Positions 32,893 through 42,423 of a stretch of 64,000 nt of DNA are shown here, one piece after another; positions within the stretch are counted from its first letter, which is position 1, and the number at the start of each line of letters is the position of its first letter. The translations under genes were made by a program, and so were the position numbers. The notes under the pieces are model-generated. The model ran no database searches and was not told the DNA's origin. It was given only the letters and a program-made list of their open reading frames with translations. Source of the DNA: Nitrosospira sp. Nsp14 (GTDB taxonomy: Bacteria; Pseudomonadota; Gammaproteobacteria; Burkholderiales; Nitrosomonadaceae). The DNA is taken from the NCBI RefSeq assembly GCF_900113575.1, contig NZ_FOPV01000016.1, positions 29,849 to 93,848 on the forward strand, in the 5' to 3' direction.

Positions 32893-34113
32893 TTACTCAT
32901 CGGCGCTGGCCAATGGAGTCACCCTGCCGGCAGCGAGCTTGGCCCGCTCCCTTGCCTCGACGGTATCAATACCGTTCGCCAACGCCACACCCATGCGACG
33001 CTTGGCGAATGACTCGGGCTTTCCGAACAGTCGCAGGTCAGTTCGCGGCACGCGCAATGCTTCGTCTACTCCGGTGAAGGTAATCGCGGGTTTGTCCATC
33101 TGTCCATAAATTACGGCGCTTGCGCCCGGTTCCCGCAGGCGCGTATCCACGGGCAAGCCAAGAATCGCGCGTGCATGAAGCTCGAATTCGCTCTGAACCT
33201 GACTGCACATCGTTACCATGCCGGTATCATGGGGACGCGGACTGACCTCGCTGAACCACACTTGATCCCCCTTCACAAATAGCTCCACGCCAAAGATCCC
33301 CAAGCCGCCAAGATTGGCCGTAATCGCTGCCGAGATCTGGCGCGCCCGCCGCAACGCCAGCGCGGACATTGCCTGCGGTTGCCAGCTTTCCACGTAATCA
33401 CCTTCAATCTGAACATGACCGATGGGTTCGCAATATTGCGTTTCCACTCCGCCGCTGACGTCCAGTGCGCGTATCGTAAGCTGAGTTATTTCATAGTCAA
33501 AGGGGATAACACCCTCGACAATTATCCGTCCCTGGTTTACCCTGCCGCCACTCACAGCATAGTTCCAGGCGGACTCGACCTGTTCCGGGCCGTTTATAGT
33601 GGATTGGCCTTTTCCGGATGAAGACATTACCGGCTTTACGATGCAAGGAAAGCCGATGCCAGCTTCTGTTGCGGCGCGCAGTTCTTCCAGGGTGCTGGCA
33701 AAAACATATGGTGAAGTAGGCAAGCCAAGTACCTCTGCCGCAAGTCGACGGATTCCTTCGCGGTTCATGGTGAGCTGCGCAGCGCGCGCGGTTGGGATGA
33801 CGCGAGCGATTCCCAAGCGCTCGATCTCTATCAGCATGCTTGTGTCAAGGGCCTCGATCTCTGGCACGATAAGATGTGGCCGCTCATGTTCCACCAATTC
33901 CCGCAGCGCAGCGCCGTCTGCCATATTAATGACATGGGCGCGGTGCGCGACCTGATGCCCGGGCGCGTTTGGGTAACGGTCCACCGCAATGGTTTCGATA
34001 CCCAATCGTTGCAATGCGATGATGACCTCTTTGCCGAGTTCACCGCTGCCGAGCAACATGACCCGTGTCGCCGAACGACTGAGAGGTGTTCCGATATTAA
34101 GCGGGTTGACCAT
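32893..34113 (-). CDS. purT: Formate-dependent phosphoribosylglycinamide formyltransferase
   Basis: ATP-grasp enzyme that formylates GAR using formate in de novo purine synthesis. 406 residues. [20 protein letters not shown] (N-domain), [41 protein letters not shown] (ATP-grasp), [27 protein letters not shown] (catalytic metal region) and ASAVIYG match PurT rather than PurK. 185 bases separate it from the SH3 lipoprotein gene. Confidence 0.97.
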   Translation of the reverse strand: MVNPLNIGTPLSRSATRVMLLGSGELGKEVIIALQRLGIETIAVDRYPNAPGHQVAHRAHVINMADGAALRELVEHERPHLIVPEIEALDTSMLIEIERLGIARVIPTARAAQLTMNREGIRRLAAEVLGLPTSPYVFASTLEELRAATEAGIGFPCIVKPVMSSSGKGQSTINGPEQVESAWNYAVSGGRVNQGRIIVEGVIPFDYEITQLTIRALDVSGGVETQYCEPIGHVQIEGDYVESWQPQAMSALALRRARQISAAITANLGGLGIFGVELFVKGDQVWFSEVSPRPHDTGMVTMCSQVQSEFELHARAILGLPVDTRLREPGASAVIYGQMDKPAITFTGVDEALRVPRTDLRLFGKPESFAKRRMGVALANGIDTVEARERAKLAAGRVTPLASADE

Positions 34114-34534
34114 AAAAAATACCCTGTTCCAGCAACCACCTTCAAACGCTGGCGGTTACCTTGGCACTCATCGAGTGTCACAATGCCGCGTGCCGCTTTA
34201 AAAAAGCAAGTGAGATTATATCTTCTGGCCGAGGATTGAGTAATTCAATTCGTCCCCAACTCGGATGTTTGAGGAATTCGATATGGAAGTAAACGGCGAT
34301 TACTGGCAGAATACGCTGCCGCTAAAGCGTCTTGCGCCCGATGCATAGCTGCAGGGCTCGGACGCCCCCTGGTTAGCCCCGAGAAATATACACCGGCTTG
34401 CCTAGCCAAATGCGGCATGAATTTCTTCCGTTGGGCTTCCGGTCATTTGATGGGGCGCGCCGATCCAATTCGATCTGTGAATCACCTCAATCTTCTCTAT
34501 CGAAGACGGTTGACTATAAAAACTTAAACAGCAT
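34114..34534. other. Divergent promoter region between purT and serB
   Basis: About 420 bases separating two divergent metabolic genes. No tRNA, riboswitch or convincing coding frame was seen. A TTGACTATAAAA stretch lies just before serB (about 34509) but cannot be assigned as a spaced promoter. Confidence 0.4.
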
Positions 34535-35365
34535 ATGAACCTCATCATCCAGGGAATGGAAGTCGAAAACAGGGATCTGCGCGAGTTGGCGAAACTTGCT
34601 GGCGCGAACCAGATCGACCGTATCACCGGCCAGGCTTTCCGGTTGAAAAATGCAAGCCGACGGGAATATGTCACTGAATATTGCGCCGAAGCCGAGCTCG
34701 ATTTTGCTTTCGTGGACCCGATGGTTTCGCTGGGCGAATTCGGCTTGGTGGCGATGGACATGGACTCGACGTTGCTGGCAATTGAGTCGATTGATGAAAT
34801 CGCCGATATGCAAGGCATAAAAGCGCAGGTGGCGGAAATTACCCAGAGAACCATGCGCGGCGAAATTGTTTTTGCCGAAAGTTTGCGACAGCGAACGGCA
34901 CTACTCCAAGGTCTAGATCAGGATGCGCTCCAGTATGTCTACGACCATCGCGTCCGGCTGAGTCCCGGCGCCGAAAAGATGCTTCAGCGGATGAAGTCCG
35001 CCGGACTCAAAACCATGGTCATTTCCGGTGGCTTCACGTTTTTTACCGATAGAATAAAATCGCGGCTGGGTTTGGATTACGCCGCCGCCAACACGCTCGA
35101 TATACAGGATGGCAAGCTGACAGGTAAGGTTCTAGGGGAGATCATCGGGGCGCACGGCAAGGCCGCGGTATTGAATAAAGTGCGCGAAGAACTGGGATTG
35201 AAACGCGAACAGGTGATCGCCATAGGGGATGGCGCCAACGACCTTAAGATGATGGAGGCAGCCGGGATCAGCGTCGCGTACCATGCGAAGCCGGTTGTCC
35301 AGGCAAAGGCAAACTATGCAATAAATTACGTCGGCCTGGATGGGATAGTCAATTTGTTTGAATAG
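34535..35365 (+). CDS. serB: Phosphoserine phosphatase
   Basis: HAD-family enzyme for the last step of serine synthesis. 276 residues. A short N-terminal regulatory-like domain (about 1-65) precedes the catalytic domain with motif I VAMDMDSTLLAIESIDEIAD (Asp nucleophile and acid), motif II VISGGFTFF, and motif III AIGDGANDLKMM. The next gene is convergent (TonB receptor), so serB seems to be transcribed alone. Confidence 0.96.
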   Translation: MNLIIQGMEVENRDLRELAKLAGANQIDRITGQAFRLKNASRREYVTEYCAEAELDFAFVDPMVSLGEFGLVAMDMDSTLLAIESIDEIADMQGIKAQVAEITQRTMRGEIVFAESLRQRTALLQGLDQDALQYVYDHRVRLSPGAEKMLQRMKSAGLKTMVISGGFTFFTDRIKSRLGLDYAAANTLDIQDGKLTGKVLGEIIGAHGKAAVLNKVREELGLKREQVIAIGDGANDLKMMEAAGISVAYHAKPVVQAKANYAINYVGLDGIVNLFE

Positions 35366-35432
35366 ATTACACTACGGCAACGAACCGGATCCCCCTGGGG
35401 TCGCAGCCTGACAATAGCGTTCGCTGGGCAAG

Positions 35433-38051
35433 TCAATAACTGAACGCTGCCTCCACCAGATAGGTGCGTTGCGGATAGGGATGAAACACGAAGGCCTTAT
35501 CGTTGTTCAAATTCGTAATGCCAAACGAAAACCGGCTTCTAAGACCGTTCTGGAATTTATGACGGTAGCTGGTTTTGAAGTCCATGAAAAAGAAATCGCT
35601 TTGCGCACCGAAGACGTTGTTGACGTGATCGCGGTTATCCGGGTCGTTGAATGAATCGCTGGTGTAACGACCTGAGAGCGAAATGTCCCATGCTTCGGTG
35701 GCGTTGTAGGTTCCAAAAAAATTCGCCCGCCAATGCGGCAAACGGATGCGCTGCTTGCCCGTCATGTCATAGTTGGCTTGCTGTCCGGTTGACTCTGTGA
35801 AGCTGACAATTGGACCCTTCTCCACTTTGGCGTTCATCCACGTGCCATTGAACATGAAATCGAATTTGGAGCCAAGGATGCGGCGCTGGTCGTAGATCAA
35901 TTCGACGCCGGTCGTGCTGATCTCGCCTATGTTCTGAAATCCGCTCCTTGTCGTTATGCCCGACGCTGATACAACCTGCTGGATTGCGTCCTTTATATCG
36001 TCGCGAAAAGCATTTACACGAATGTAGCCTTTGGAAAGCCCGTACTCGATCATAAAGTTGTGATGGACCCCATTTTCAGGCTTGAGCGATGAATTGGCGA
36101 TGAGGATGCTCTGGGGCGAACTGAGCGACTGATAAAGCTCGGCGATCACGGGAAAGCGATGTGCCCGGCCGAAGGAGTAGCGGTATTTCCACTGTCCGGG
36201 CTCATAACCCAACGAGACCTTGGGTGAAAGCGCCGATTCATTGCGATCTGGCACTGAAAGACTCCCCACCACACCTTTCGTAGCTGCCCACCATTCCTGC
36301 CGCGCGCCGGCGGTAACATCCCACCCCGGCAGGAAACGGAATGCAGACTGCGCGAAAATTGCATGAGTTGATGTTTGACCGTCATTGTTACGATTGGCTT
36401 GCAACGCGCCACGGGTGAGCGTGGCGTAATCAGCCAGGTCGTATTGCCGGAAGCTCAGGTTATATTGATCGAAGTGATATCCAGCCAGAAACGATACCTT
36501 GTCATTGCCCAGGAGGACCGGCGTACTCAGCTTGAGATCGTAGTTTAGCCAGCTGAATTTTCTAAAATCCTGAAGCTGTCCCGAGCCCGTATTTTCTCGA
36601 TCATTTTGATTGAAGAAGGCTGTCGCGCGGATATCTTTGAGAACGTCGAAATGGCTGATTGTGGTGTTGATATTCCAATTGGGAGTCAGCGCGCCGTGCA
36701 GCTGCAACCCGAGGTTCAGCGTCTCACGCTTATCCCGGCTCTCCCCAAAGCCACGCTGTATCACATCGAATCGTGTTCCATCCTGCGAAGCATTACCCGG
36801 AGTTGCACAGGTGGCGACAGAGTTGCAGGTCGGCGCGGAATCGCCCCAAAATGGCTGGCCGTTCAGCTCGCGGACATAGTTATTCGGATGATTCTGGTTG
36901 CGTGAACGATCTTCGTAGGCCACTGTAAAGAGTGCCTGAAGCTCCGGCGTGATGTCGTAGCCGAATTTGCCCTTGAACAAGTGAGTGTTCACTTTCTCCG
37001 GACCCGTATCGCCATAGATCATGCTTGGCGTGCCGCGCGTATCGGGCGTGCGAATGCCGCCCGTCACGGGCGTTCCCCCGGGGACGTCAAATAATCCCGT
37101 GTTATCGATGAAATAAGACTGCGGATGGCTCTGCGCTTCAAGGCGGTTATAAGCCAGGAATACCGTGTACTTGTCCTGAATGCGGTTGCCATAGGATACG
37201 TATTGGCGGTCGCCGATGAACGTTCCCTTATCCGGCCCATAAAGCTTATAGGGCTGGATAAAGAGGCTGCCCTCGACATAGAATTCCTGCTTGCGCGGCA
37301 TACGCGTCTTTATGTTAACCACCCCGCCGATGGAATTGCCGCTGTATTCGGCAGAGAACGGCCCATAGACAACATCTACGGAATCGATCTCATTGGGCCC
37401 CACCAGTGACCAGCGAGGCGCACCATTGAAGGACGCCTGCAGGAAGTTATGCAATGGCAAGCCATCTGCATAAACCATATTACGCGCAGTCGAGAACATG
37501 TCGGCGCCTCGGATACCCAGGACGCCGTTCGGATCACCGACGTAACGCTGGCGGATTTGCAGGCTCGGCATATACTTCAGCACCTCTTCCGTGGTCTGGG
37601 CATTCTGCCGCTCGATCTGCGCCCTGGTCACGCGGACAGAAGGTGAGGTGTAATGTGAATCCTTTTCAGTCTCCCCGGTAACGACCATTTCCTTCAATAC
37701 TGTTTCTTTCACCTCGGTCGGAGGCTGCTTGGCGTGCTTCGAATCAGGACCCTTGGTTGGATCCGGGGGTCGCGCTCCTTGCGCATCCGCGCCTGCAGGT
37801 GCAACTGCCGGCGCCTTAGGTACGGCCAACTGGCTCAGATTTGGGGTCGATGAGATACTTGAGCCCGGCTGGGCACTTTGCTGAAGAACATTGGTGCTAG
37901 ACGGCGATGATCCACTAGTCCACTCTTCCTTGCCGGCAGAGCTTATCAAATTCTTTTCCGTGGCGATGTTTTTGTGTTGCTCTACCCCTTCAGCTGCAAA
38001 GGCTGAAGAAGTCGAAAGCAAACTCGCGAAGGCGAGAGCAATAGGTTTCAT
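35433..38051 (-). CDS. TonB-dependent outer membrane receptor, ligand unknown
   Basis: 872 residues from the ATG at 38051. Signal peptide (MKPIALAFASLLSTSSAFAA) is followed by a long Ser/Pro-rich spacer (about 25-115) unusual for simple receptors, then TonB-box-like EMVVTGETEK, the plug (TTEEVLKYMPSLQIRQRY, VLGIRGADMF, YGPFSAEYSGNSIGGVVNI) and a 22-strand-type barrel ending in Tyr (VEAAFSY). A TTG-initiated frame runs further upstream through a hexamer repeat and is less likely, because the signal peptide starts at this ATG. 128 bases separate it from the upstream sialidase-fold gene, so the two are probably one transcript. Substrate (metal chelate or other) is unknown. Confidence 0.85.
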   Translation of the reverse strand: MKPIALAFASLLSTSSAFAAEGVEQHKNIATEKNLISSAGKEEWTSGSSPSSTNVLQQSAQPGSSISSTPNLSQLAVPKAPAVAPAGADAQGARPPDPTKGPDSKHAKQPPTEVKETVLKEMVVTGETEKDSHYTSPSVRVTRAQIERQNAQTTEEVLKYMPSLQIRQRYVGDPNGVLGIRGADMFSTARNMVYADGLPLHNFLQASFNGAPRWSLVGPNEIDSVDVVYGPFSAEYSGNSIGGVVNIKTRMPRKQEFYVEGSLFIQPYKLYGPDKGTFIGDRQYVSYGNRIQDKYTVFLAYNRLEAQSHPQSYFIDNTGLFDVPGGTPVTGGIRTPDTRGTPSMIYGDTGPEKVNTHLFKGKFGYDITPELQALFTVAYEDRSRNQNHPNNYVRELNGQPFWGDSAPTCNSVATCATPGNASQDGTRFDVIQRGFGESRDKRETLNLGLQLHGALTPNWNINTTISHFDVLKDIRATAFFNQNDRENTGSGQLQDFRKFSWLNYDLKLSTPVLLGNDKVSFLAGYHFDQYNLSFRQYDLADYATLTRGALQANRNNDGQTSTHAIFAQSAFRFLPGWDVTAGARQEWWAATKGVVGSLSVPDRNESALSPKVSLGYEPGQWKYRYSFGRAHRFPVIAELYQSLSSPQSILIANSSLKPENGVHHNFMIEYGLSKGYIRVNAFRDDIKDAIQQVVSASGITTRSGFQNIGEISTTGVELIYDQRRILGSKFDFMFNGTWMNAKVEKGPIVSFTESTGQQANYDMTGKQRIRLPHWRANFFGTYNATEAWDISLSGRYTSDSFNDPDNRDHVNNVFGAQSDFFFMDFKTSYRHKFQNGLRSRFSFGITNLNNDKAFVFHPYPQRTYLVEAAFSY

Positions 38052-38057
38052 TTTTGT

Positions 38058-38080
38058 ATTTTGATTTTGATTTTGATTTT
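38058..38080 (-). repeat. Hexanucleotide tandem repeat just upstream of the TonB receptor start
   Basis: Plus-strand ATTTTG is repeated three times from 38058, followed by five matching bases (3.8 units), ending seven bases before the receptor ATG. On the coding strand it reads CAAAAT repeats. Because units are six bases, changes in copy number would alter spacing, not frame. Confidence 0.6.
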
Positions 38081-38178
38081 CTAGCCCGTTCTTGACGATA
38101 AATGCTATCGACAAGGACGGCGTGACCCACGAAATTTTGCTGATTAACTCTCAGACTTGCAGAGCCAGAGTATTAGGG

Positions 38179-39399
38179 TCAACCATGGTGGCGTGCAGTT
38201 ACTCGCTCTAGCGAGTGGATGCGCAATCCTTCCTTTGCTGTGTTCCAGATGATCAGGATCTTCTTGTTATCAATGAGCGGCATGGGGTAGTCAGCAATTC
38301 CCTCAGATCCCATCAGGCGAAGCGGCTCGCTCCATGATACGCCGCCGTCATGCGAATGCATCATCTGCACCGAATAGGATTCCCCATCGAATTCCCGCCA
38401 GGTAAGGAGGACTGTTTTATCCGCTACAGCCACCGCACCATGGTTGGGTTGCGCCACAGGATTTCCTACCGGTATCGGCCTTGATTCCCAATCTCCGTTA
38501 ATACGCTTATAGAACAAGCCCTGACGCGCGGTTCCATTGGTAAACCAGACAAGATGGAGCTGGCCTTGGCGATCTGCCGCGACGCTAGCCCCATTGTGCG
38601 GGCACGCATCAATCCGCCAATTGTCATCGGTGGCCCGCCGTACCCCGCCTTTATCCAGATTCGACACGGCGAAATCACGCGTGTTAGTGCCAAAAATATT
38701 GCGCCATATCGCTACAGGGCCTTCAGTGGTCCACGTCAACGCAGTCCGGCAACATTCGCAGGTATGCTCCTGAAATTTCCGGTTGGCACGAAAAGTGGCG
38801 CCATTGTCAAACGATTGCGCCGTATAAAGCGACACGCCTGAAAATTGTTCGCCCTTCTCTTTGGCCGCATCGCGATCGCGTCCATCGATCCATGCAACCA
38901 TAACTCTGCCGTCGCCGTCGATTGCGAGCGAATCAAAACGATGGCTGGTGATTCGACCATCTTCGTTGAGCGTCACCGGTGGGGAAAAGGTTTGACCTAA
39001 GTCAGCCGAACGCGAGAAACGAACATTGCCGGCATATTTCTGCGGCAGAGATTGCACCCAGGTCAGCAGCACGGTGCCATCCCGCGCAACAGCGATTTTC
39101 GGCCGGCTTTCGCCATCCGCCGAGATGTTTTCGGGCTCGGGAGTGACCACAACCGGGGCGGAGAAATTTATTCCGTTATCGTCTGACCATGAAACGACCA
39201 GACGCTGTTTCTCGACTCTCGCCAGCCAGAGTCGACCGTTATGATCCAGCGTTGCGCCTACCGCCAGCGTCGGCTTTGGGGGACGGGGAGCGTTTTCGAG
39301 GTTTTTCTCAGCGGCTGGATCTGGATGATCAGCGAGCGATATCGCCGGCCCAATTGCTGCGGCACCCAGAAAAAAAAGCCCTATAGCGCGCCGATTCAT
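38179..39399 (-). CDS. Exported sialidase-fold (Asp-box beta-propeller) protein with CECC motif
   Basis: 406 residues, signal peptide about 1-23. Four Asp-box repeats S-x-D-x-G-x-x-aromatic occur (SDDNGINF 72-79, SADLGQTF 131-138, SFDNGATF 196-203, SHDGGVSW 349-356), indicating a six-bladed propeller. The sialidase catalytic Arg triad is not recognisable, so enzymatic sialidase activity is doubtful. Distinctive motifs are HTCECCRT (212-219) and DACPHNG (264-270), a possible metal or haem site. The ATG at 39399 is preceded by GGGGAG six bases upstream. It lies directly before the TonB receptor gene and probably acts with it. Confidence 0.75.
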   Translation of the reverse strand: MNRRAIGLFFLGAAAIGPAISLADHPDPAAEKNLENAPRPPKPTLAVGATLDHNGRLWLARVEKQRLVVSWSDDNGINFSAPVVVTPEPENISADGESRPKIAVARDGTVLLTWVQSLPQKYAGNVRFSRSADLGQTFSPPVTLNEDGRITSHRFDSLAIDGDGRVMVAWIDGRDRDAAKEKGEQFSGVSLYTAQSFDNGATFRANRKFQEHTCECCRTALTWTTEGPVAIWRNIFGTNTRDFAVSNLDKGGVRRATDDNWRIDACPHNGASVAADRQGQLHLVWFTNGTARQGLFYKRINGDWESRPIPVGNPVAQPNHGAVAVADKTVLLTWREFDGESYSVQMMHSHDGGVSWSEPLRLMGSEGIADYPMPLIDNKKILIIWNTAKEGLRIHSLERVTARHHG

Positions 39400-39886
39400 C
39401 ACATCTCCCCTCACGTATGATAGCTGGACGAGAATAATTCATTTCGTCACGCAGGGGAATGTGGCAAATTGTCGCACCTTAACGCCGTGTTTCCTGCTTA
39501 TACCGTTGCCACGCCGCCTCTTTTTTCAACACCGGATTTATGGCCCACAAGAATGGCCAACATCCGGGCGTCCAGGAGCATGGTTAAAGGAGCCAGTCAG
39601 GTTGAGTTGCGGATGCAGCTTCCCTGTCTCGTCGAGTGACTAGATTTCGCTGCCGTAGTCGGTACGCAGAAGTTCGGGTCTTTTACGCACGCCTGCTTGC
39701 GGCCTCAATTACGGGAGATCGGGCCAACCCAGGCGATCGCGATATTGTAAAAAGGGAAAACCGGCTTGGGAATGTGACATATTGCCGCGCGACAACATGT
39801 CACACTTCGCAGTGGTAGGCCCATCGGCAAAGAGAGGCACCGTGCGCGCTCTGTCGATCTATCGTGCCGTAGGTGAAACGTTCAGC
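39400..39886. other. Intergenic region with a TGTGACAT / ATGTCACA inverted repeat
   Basis: About 490 bases between the 5' end of the sialidase-fold gene and the 3' end of the symporter gene, both on the minus strand. No convincing coding frame. An exact 8-base inverted repeat, TGTGACAT (39773-39780) and ATGTCACA (39797-39804), with a 16-base spacer lies 83 bases past the symporter stop. It could be a weak terminator or a regulator site. Confidence 0.45.
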
Positions 39887-41140
39887 CTAGACGCCGGGGA
39901 CTTCAGGATGGCCTCGCACCAGTTTCTGGACCACCAGGCTTCCAACCATATCGCCCTCAACATTGACCATGGTGCGGAAGGTATCCAGCAGACGATCGAT
40001 GGGCAGTAGAATGGCGATGGCTTCAGCAGGCAGACCAACGGATTGTAGCACCAGCACCATGGTAACCATTCCCGCGCTTGGAATGCCCGGCGCGCCCATC
40101 GCGGCAAGCATCGCGGAAACAAACACAATCATCTGTTGCACCAGATTGAGTTCGATGCCGGCCAGGTTGGCGATGAACAACGCCGCCGCCGCTTCATACA
40201 GCGCTGTGCCATCCATGTTGAGGGTAGCCCCCAACGGAACGACAAACCCGGCGATATCGCGTTTAACGTGCAAATGCTGTTCCACGCAACGCAGCGTGAC
40301 AGGTAAAGTGGCGGAACTGGAACTAGTGGCAAACGCCGTTATCAGCGCTTCCCGCGCGCCGCGCCAGAACTTGAGCGGTGTCATGCCCGTGACCAGATAA
40401 AGAATCAGTGGCAGCACCACCACTCCATGAAGCAATGTCGTCGCAACCACCACGACGATAAACTCTATTAGGGTGCCGAGCAGGGCCATGTCCTGAGTGG
40501 CCGCAAGCTTTGCCAGTAGCGCCATGATACCGAGCGGCGCCAGCCGCATGATCCAACCCACCAGCATCAGCATCAGCTCCAAAAACTCCTGTAGCAGAAT
40601 GAGAATATTGGTGTAACGCTCGCCACCAATTACCAGGGCAATTCCAAGCAGAAGTGAAAAAACCACGACTGCCAGCACATTTCCCTGAGCCAGCGCTGCA
40701 ACCGGGTTCTGAAACAACGTGTGCACCAGCTGTGCAAAAAAACCGGAAAGCGGCATCTGCCCGGCTTGAACCCCCTGCATGGCGGATTGAAACATCTCAA
40801 GCTGTAGCCCCTCACCGGGCCGGAATATATTAGCCGCGGTCAATCCAAGGATAATGGCCACCGCCATGGAGAACACAAAAAAGCCCAGCGTCGCTTTCCA
40901 CACGCGATGCATTTGCCGGTGCATCCGCAAGTTGGCCACCCCGACCGCGATGGAACTAAACACCAGCGGAATCATTACCATCTTCAGCATATCGATAAAT
41001 AGCGTGCCGACGAGTTCAGCGAGATACAGCCCCGCTTGCGCGGCTGCCGATTCTTTCTCAAACATGGCAAGACCCAGGCCCAGCAAGATGCCTGCAAATG
41101 CACCGAAAAGAATTTGCGCATTAAGTGATGCTCTTCTCAT
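39887..41140 (-). CDS. Dicarboxylate/amino acid:cation symporter (DAACS family)
   Basis: About 417 residues with eight membrane helices and two re-entrant hairpins. The Ser-rich hairpin-1 motif SSSSATLPVT and the helix-7 motif GATLNMDGTALYEA are the substrate and Na+-binding signatures; PSAGMVTMVLVLQSVGLP and LLPIDRLLDTFRTMVNVEGD give hairpin 2 and helix 8. Likely imports glutamate, aspartate or C4-dicarboxylates with Na+ or H+. The ATG at 41140 (MRRASLNAQILFGAF) is chosen because the membrane protein proper starts there and AAGGA lies about 11 bases upstream; the frame is open to 41236. Confidence 0.9.
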   Translation of the reverse strand: MRRASLNAQILFGAFAGILLGLGLAMFEKESAAAQAGLYLAELVGTLFIDMLKMVMIPLVFSSIAVGVANLRMHRQMHRVWKATLGFFVFSMAVAIILGLTAANIFRPGEGLQLEMFQSAMQGVQAGQMPLSGFFAQLVHTLFQNPVAALAQGNVLAVVVFSLLLGIALVIGGERYTNILILLQEFLELMLMLVGWIMRLAPLGIMALLAKLAATQDMALLGTLIEFIVVVVATTLLHGVVVLPLILYLVTGMTPLKFWRGAREALITAFATSSSSATLPVTLRCVEQHLHVKRDIAGFVVPLGATLNMDGTALYEAAAALFIANLAGIELNLVQQMIVFVSAMLAAMGAPGIPSAGMVTMVLVLQSVGLPAEAIAILLPIDRLLDTFRTMVNVEGDMVGSLVVQKLVRGHPEVPGV

Positions 41141-41432
41141 TGACGACTTCGTCCTTAAGTAAAATCCACGTTCCGGAAGATTAATGCGGAGCGATATATG
41201 CAGCAACCCGTCCGTCAGGTAAAGCCCGCCGCGCAACGCACCCCAAGCACGATATCAGACTTCCGCTGCATAAAACGGTGGTCGAAAAGGGATGCGCACC
41301 GTGCCGGGAAATAAAAACGTTTTTTCAGATGCACACTTTATATGCGCACGAGGCGTAATCGAAACAGGCGGCAGCATTCGCCAGGGTCATTTGCGCCGTG
41401 TTGCCTCCTGTTCTCAACAGCTATAATTCAGC

Positions 41433-42422
41433 ATGATAACCGGTTCTTCTCTTACACTTGTCGCCCCCCCCGCACTTGCATTCCTCGTTACGCTCGCCCT
41501 TGTCCGGTGGTTGATCAAGGGCAATATCGCTGTGCTGGACCATCCTAACGCCCGCTCCCTTCATGCTACCGCCATTCCCAGAACCGGGGGGCTGGGCCTG
41601 TTGGCGGGAATATTGGCGTCATGGGCGCTTCTACCTCTCTCTCCGCCGTTGAGCATATGGCTCCCCGTTATCGTATTGGCATCGGTATCGTTCGCCGACG
41701 ATATTTATGATCTTCCAGTGTGGGTACGGCTGCTTATGCACAGCGTGTTTGCGGCCTGGTTCTCGGTCGCGCTGCTAACCGATACAAATGGCTGGCTGGT
41801 TGCGGCCTTTGCCGCACTGGCAGTTGCATGGATGCTCAATCTCTATAATTTCATGGATGGGTCCGACGGCATGGCTGGAGGCATGACATTGATCGGCTTT
41901 GGCTGCTATGGCGTGGCCGCCTTGCTCGCGGGGGATGAGGCATTTGCGGCGGCAAACTTCTGTATTGCCGCATCCGCAGCAGCTTTTCTATTGTTCAATT
42001 TCCACCCCGCGCGAATTTTTCTGGGCGATTCAGGCTCCGTTCCATTAGGATTCCTGGCGGCGGCGATGGGCCTCACAGGATGGATGAGCGGTGATTGGCC
42101 CCTCTGGTTGCCACTGCTGGTATTTTCGCCATTTATCGCTGATGCTTCTGTTACTCTCCTGAAACGGGGCTGGCGCGGTGAAAAGGTCTGGCAGGCGCAT
42201 CGCGAGCATTACTACCAGCGCATGGTGCAGCATGGGTTGGGTCATCGTAATACAGCCCTGCTCGCGTATATACTCATGCTGGCCTCGAGCGCAAGCGCGA
42301 TGTGGGCAACGCGCCAGGATCCTTCGATTCAATTTTGTGTCGGTATTGCTTGGTGCGGGGTTTATCTGATCATAATGAGTGCTTCTGACCACTATTGGGA
42401 ACGCCGTTCCGGCGCTTCATAG
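41433..42422 (+). CDS. WbpL/WecA-family undecaprenyl-phosphate sugar-1-phosphate transferase
   Basis: Glycosyltransferase family 4 membrane enzyme, 329 residues and about 10-11 helices. Motifs: DHPNARSLHATAIPRTGGLG, VSFADDIYDLP (DD metal/substrate motif), NLYNFMDGSDGMAGG, ARIFLGDSGSVPLG, and the HREHYYQRM loop. It would attach the first N-acetyl sugar phosphate to undecaprenyl phosphate for an O-antigen or capsule. Directly followed, one base later, by a WbpM-type dehydratase that could make its UDP-sugar substrate. Confidence 0.9.
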   Translation: MITGSSLTLVAPPALAFLVTLALVRWLIKGNIAVLDHPNARSLHATAIPRTGGLGLLAGILASWALLPLSPPLSIWLPVIVLASVSFADDIYDLPVWVRLLMHSVFAAWFSVALLTDTNGWLVAAFAALAVAWMLNLYNFMDGSDGMAGGMTLIGFGCYGVAALLAGDEAFAAANFCIAASAAAFLLFNFHPARIFLGDSGSVPLGFLAAAMGLTGWMSGDWPLWLPLLVFSPFIADASVTLLKRGWRGEKVWQAHREHYYQRMVQHGLGHRNTALLAYILMLASSASAMWATRQDPSIQFCVGIAWCGVYLIIMSASDHYWERRSGAS

Positions 42423-42423
42423 C

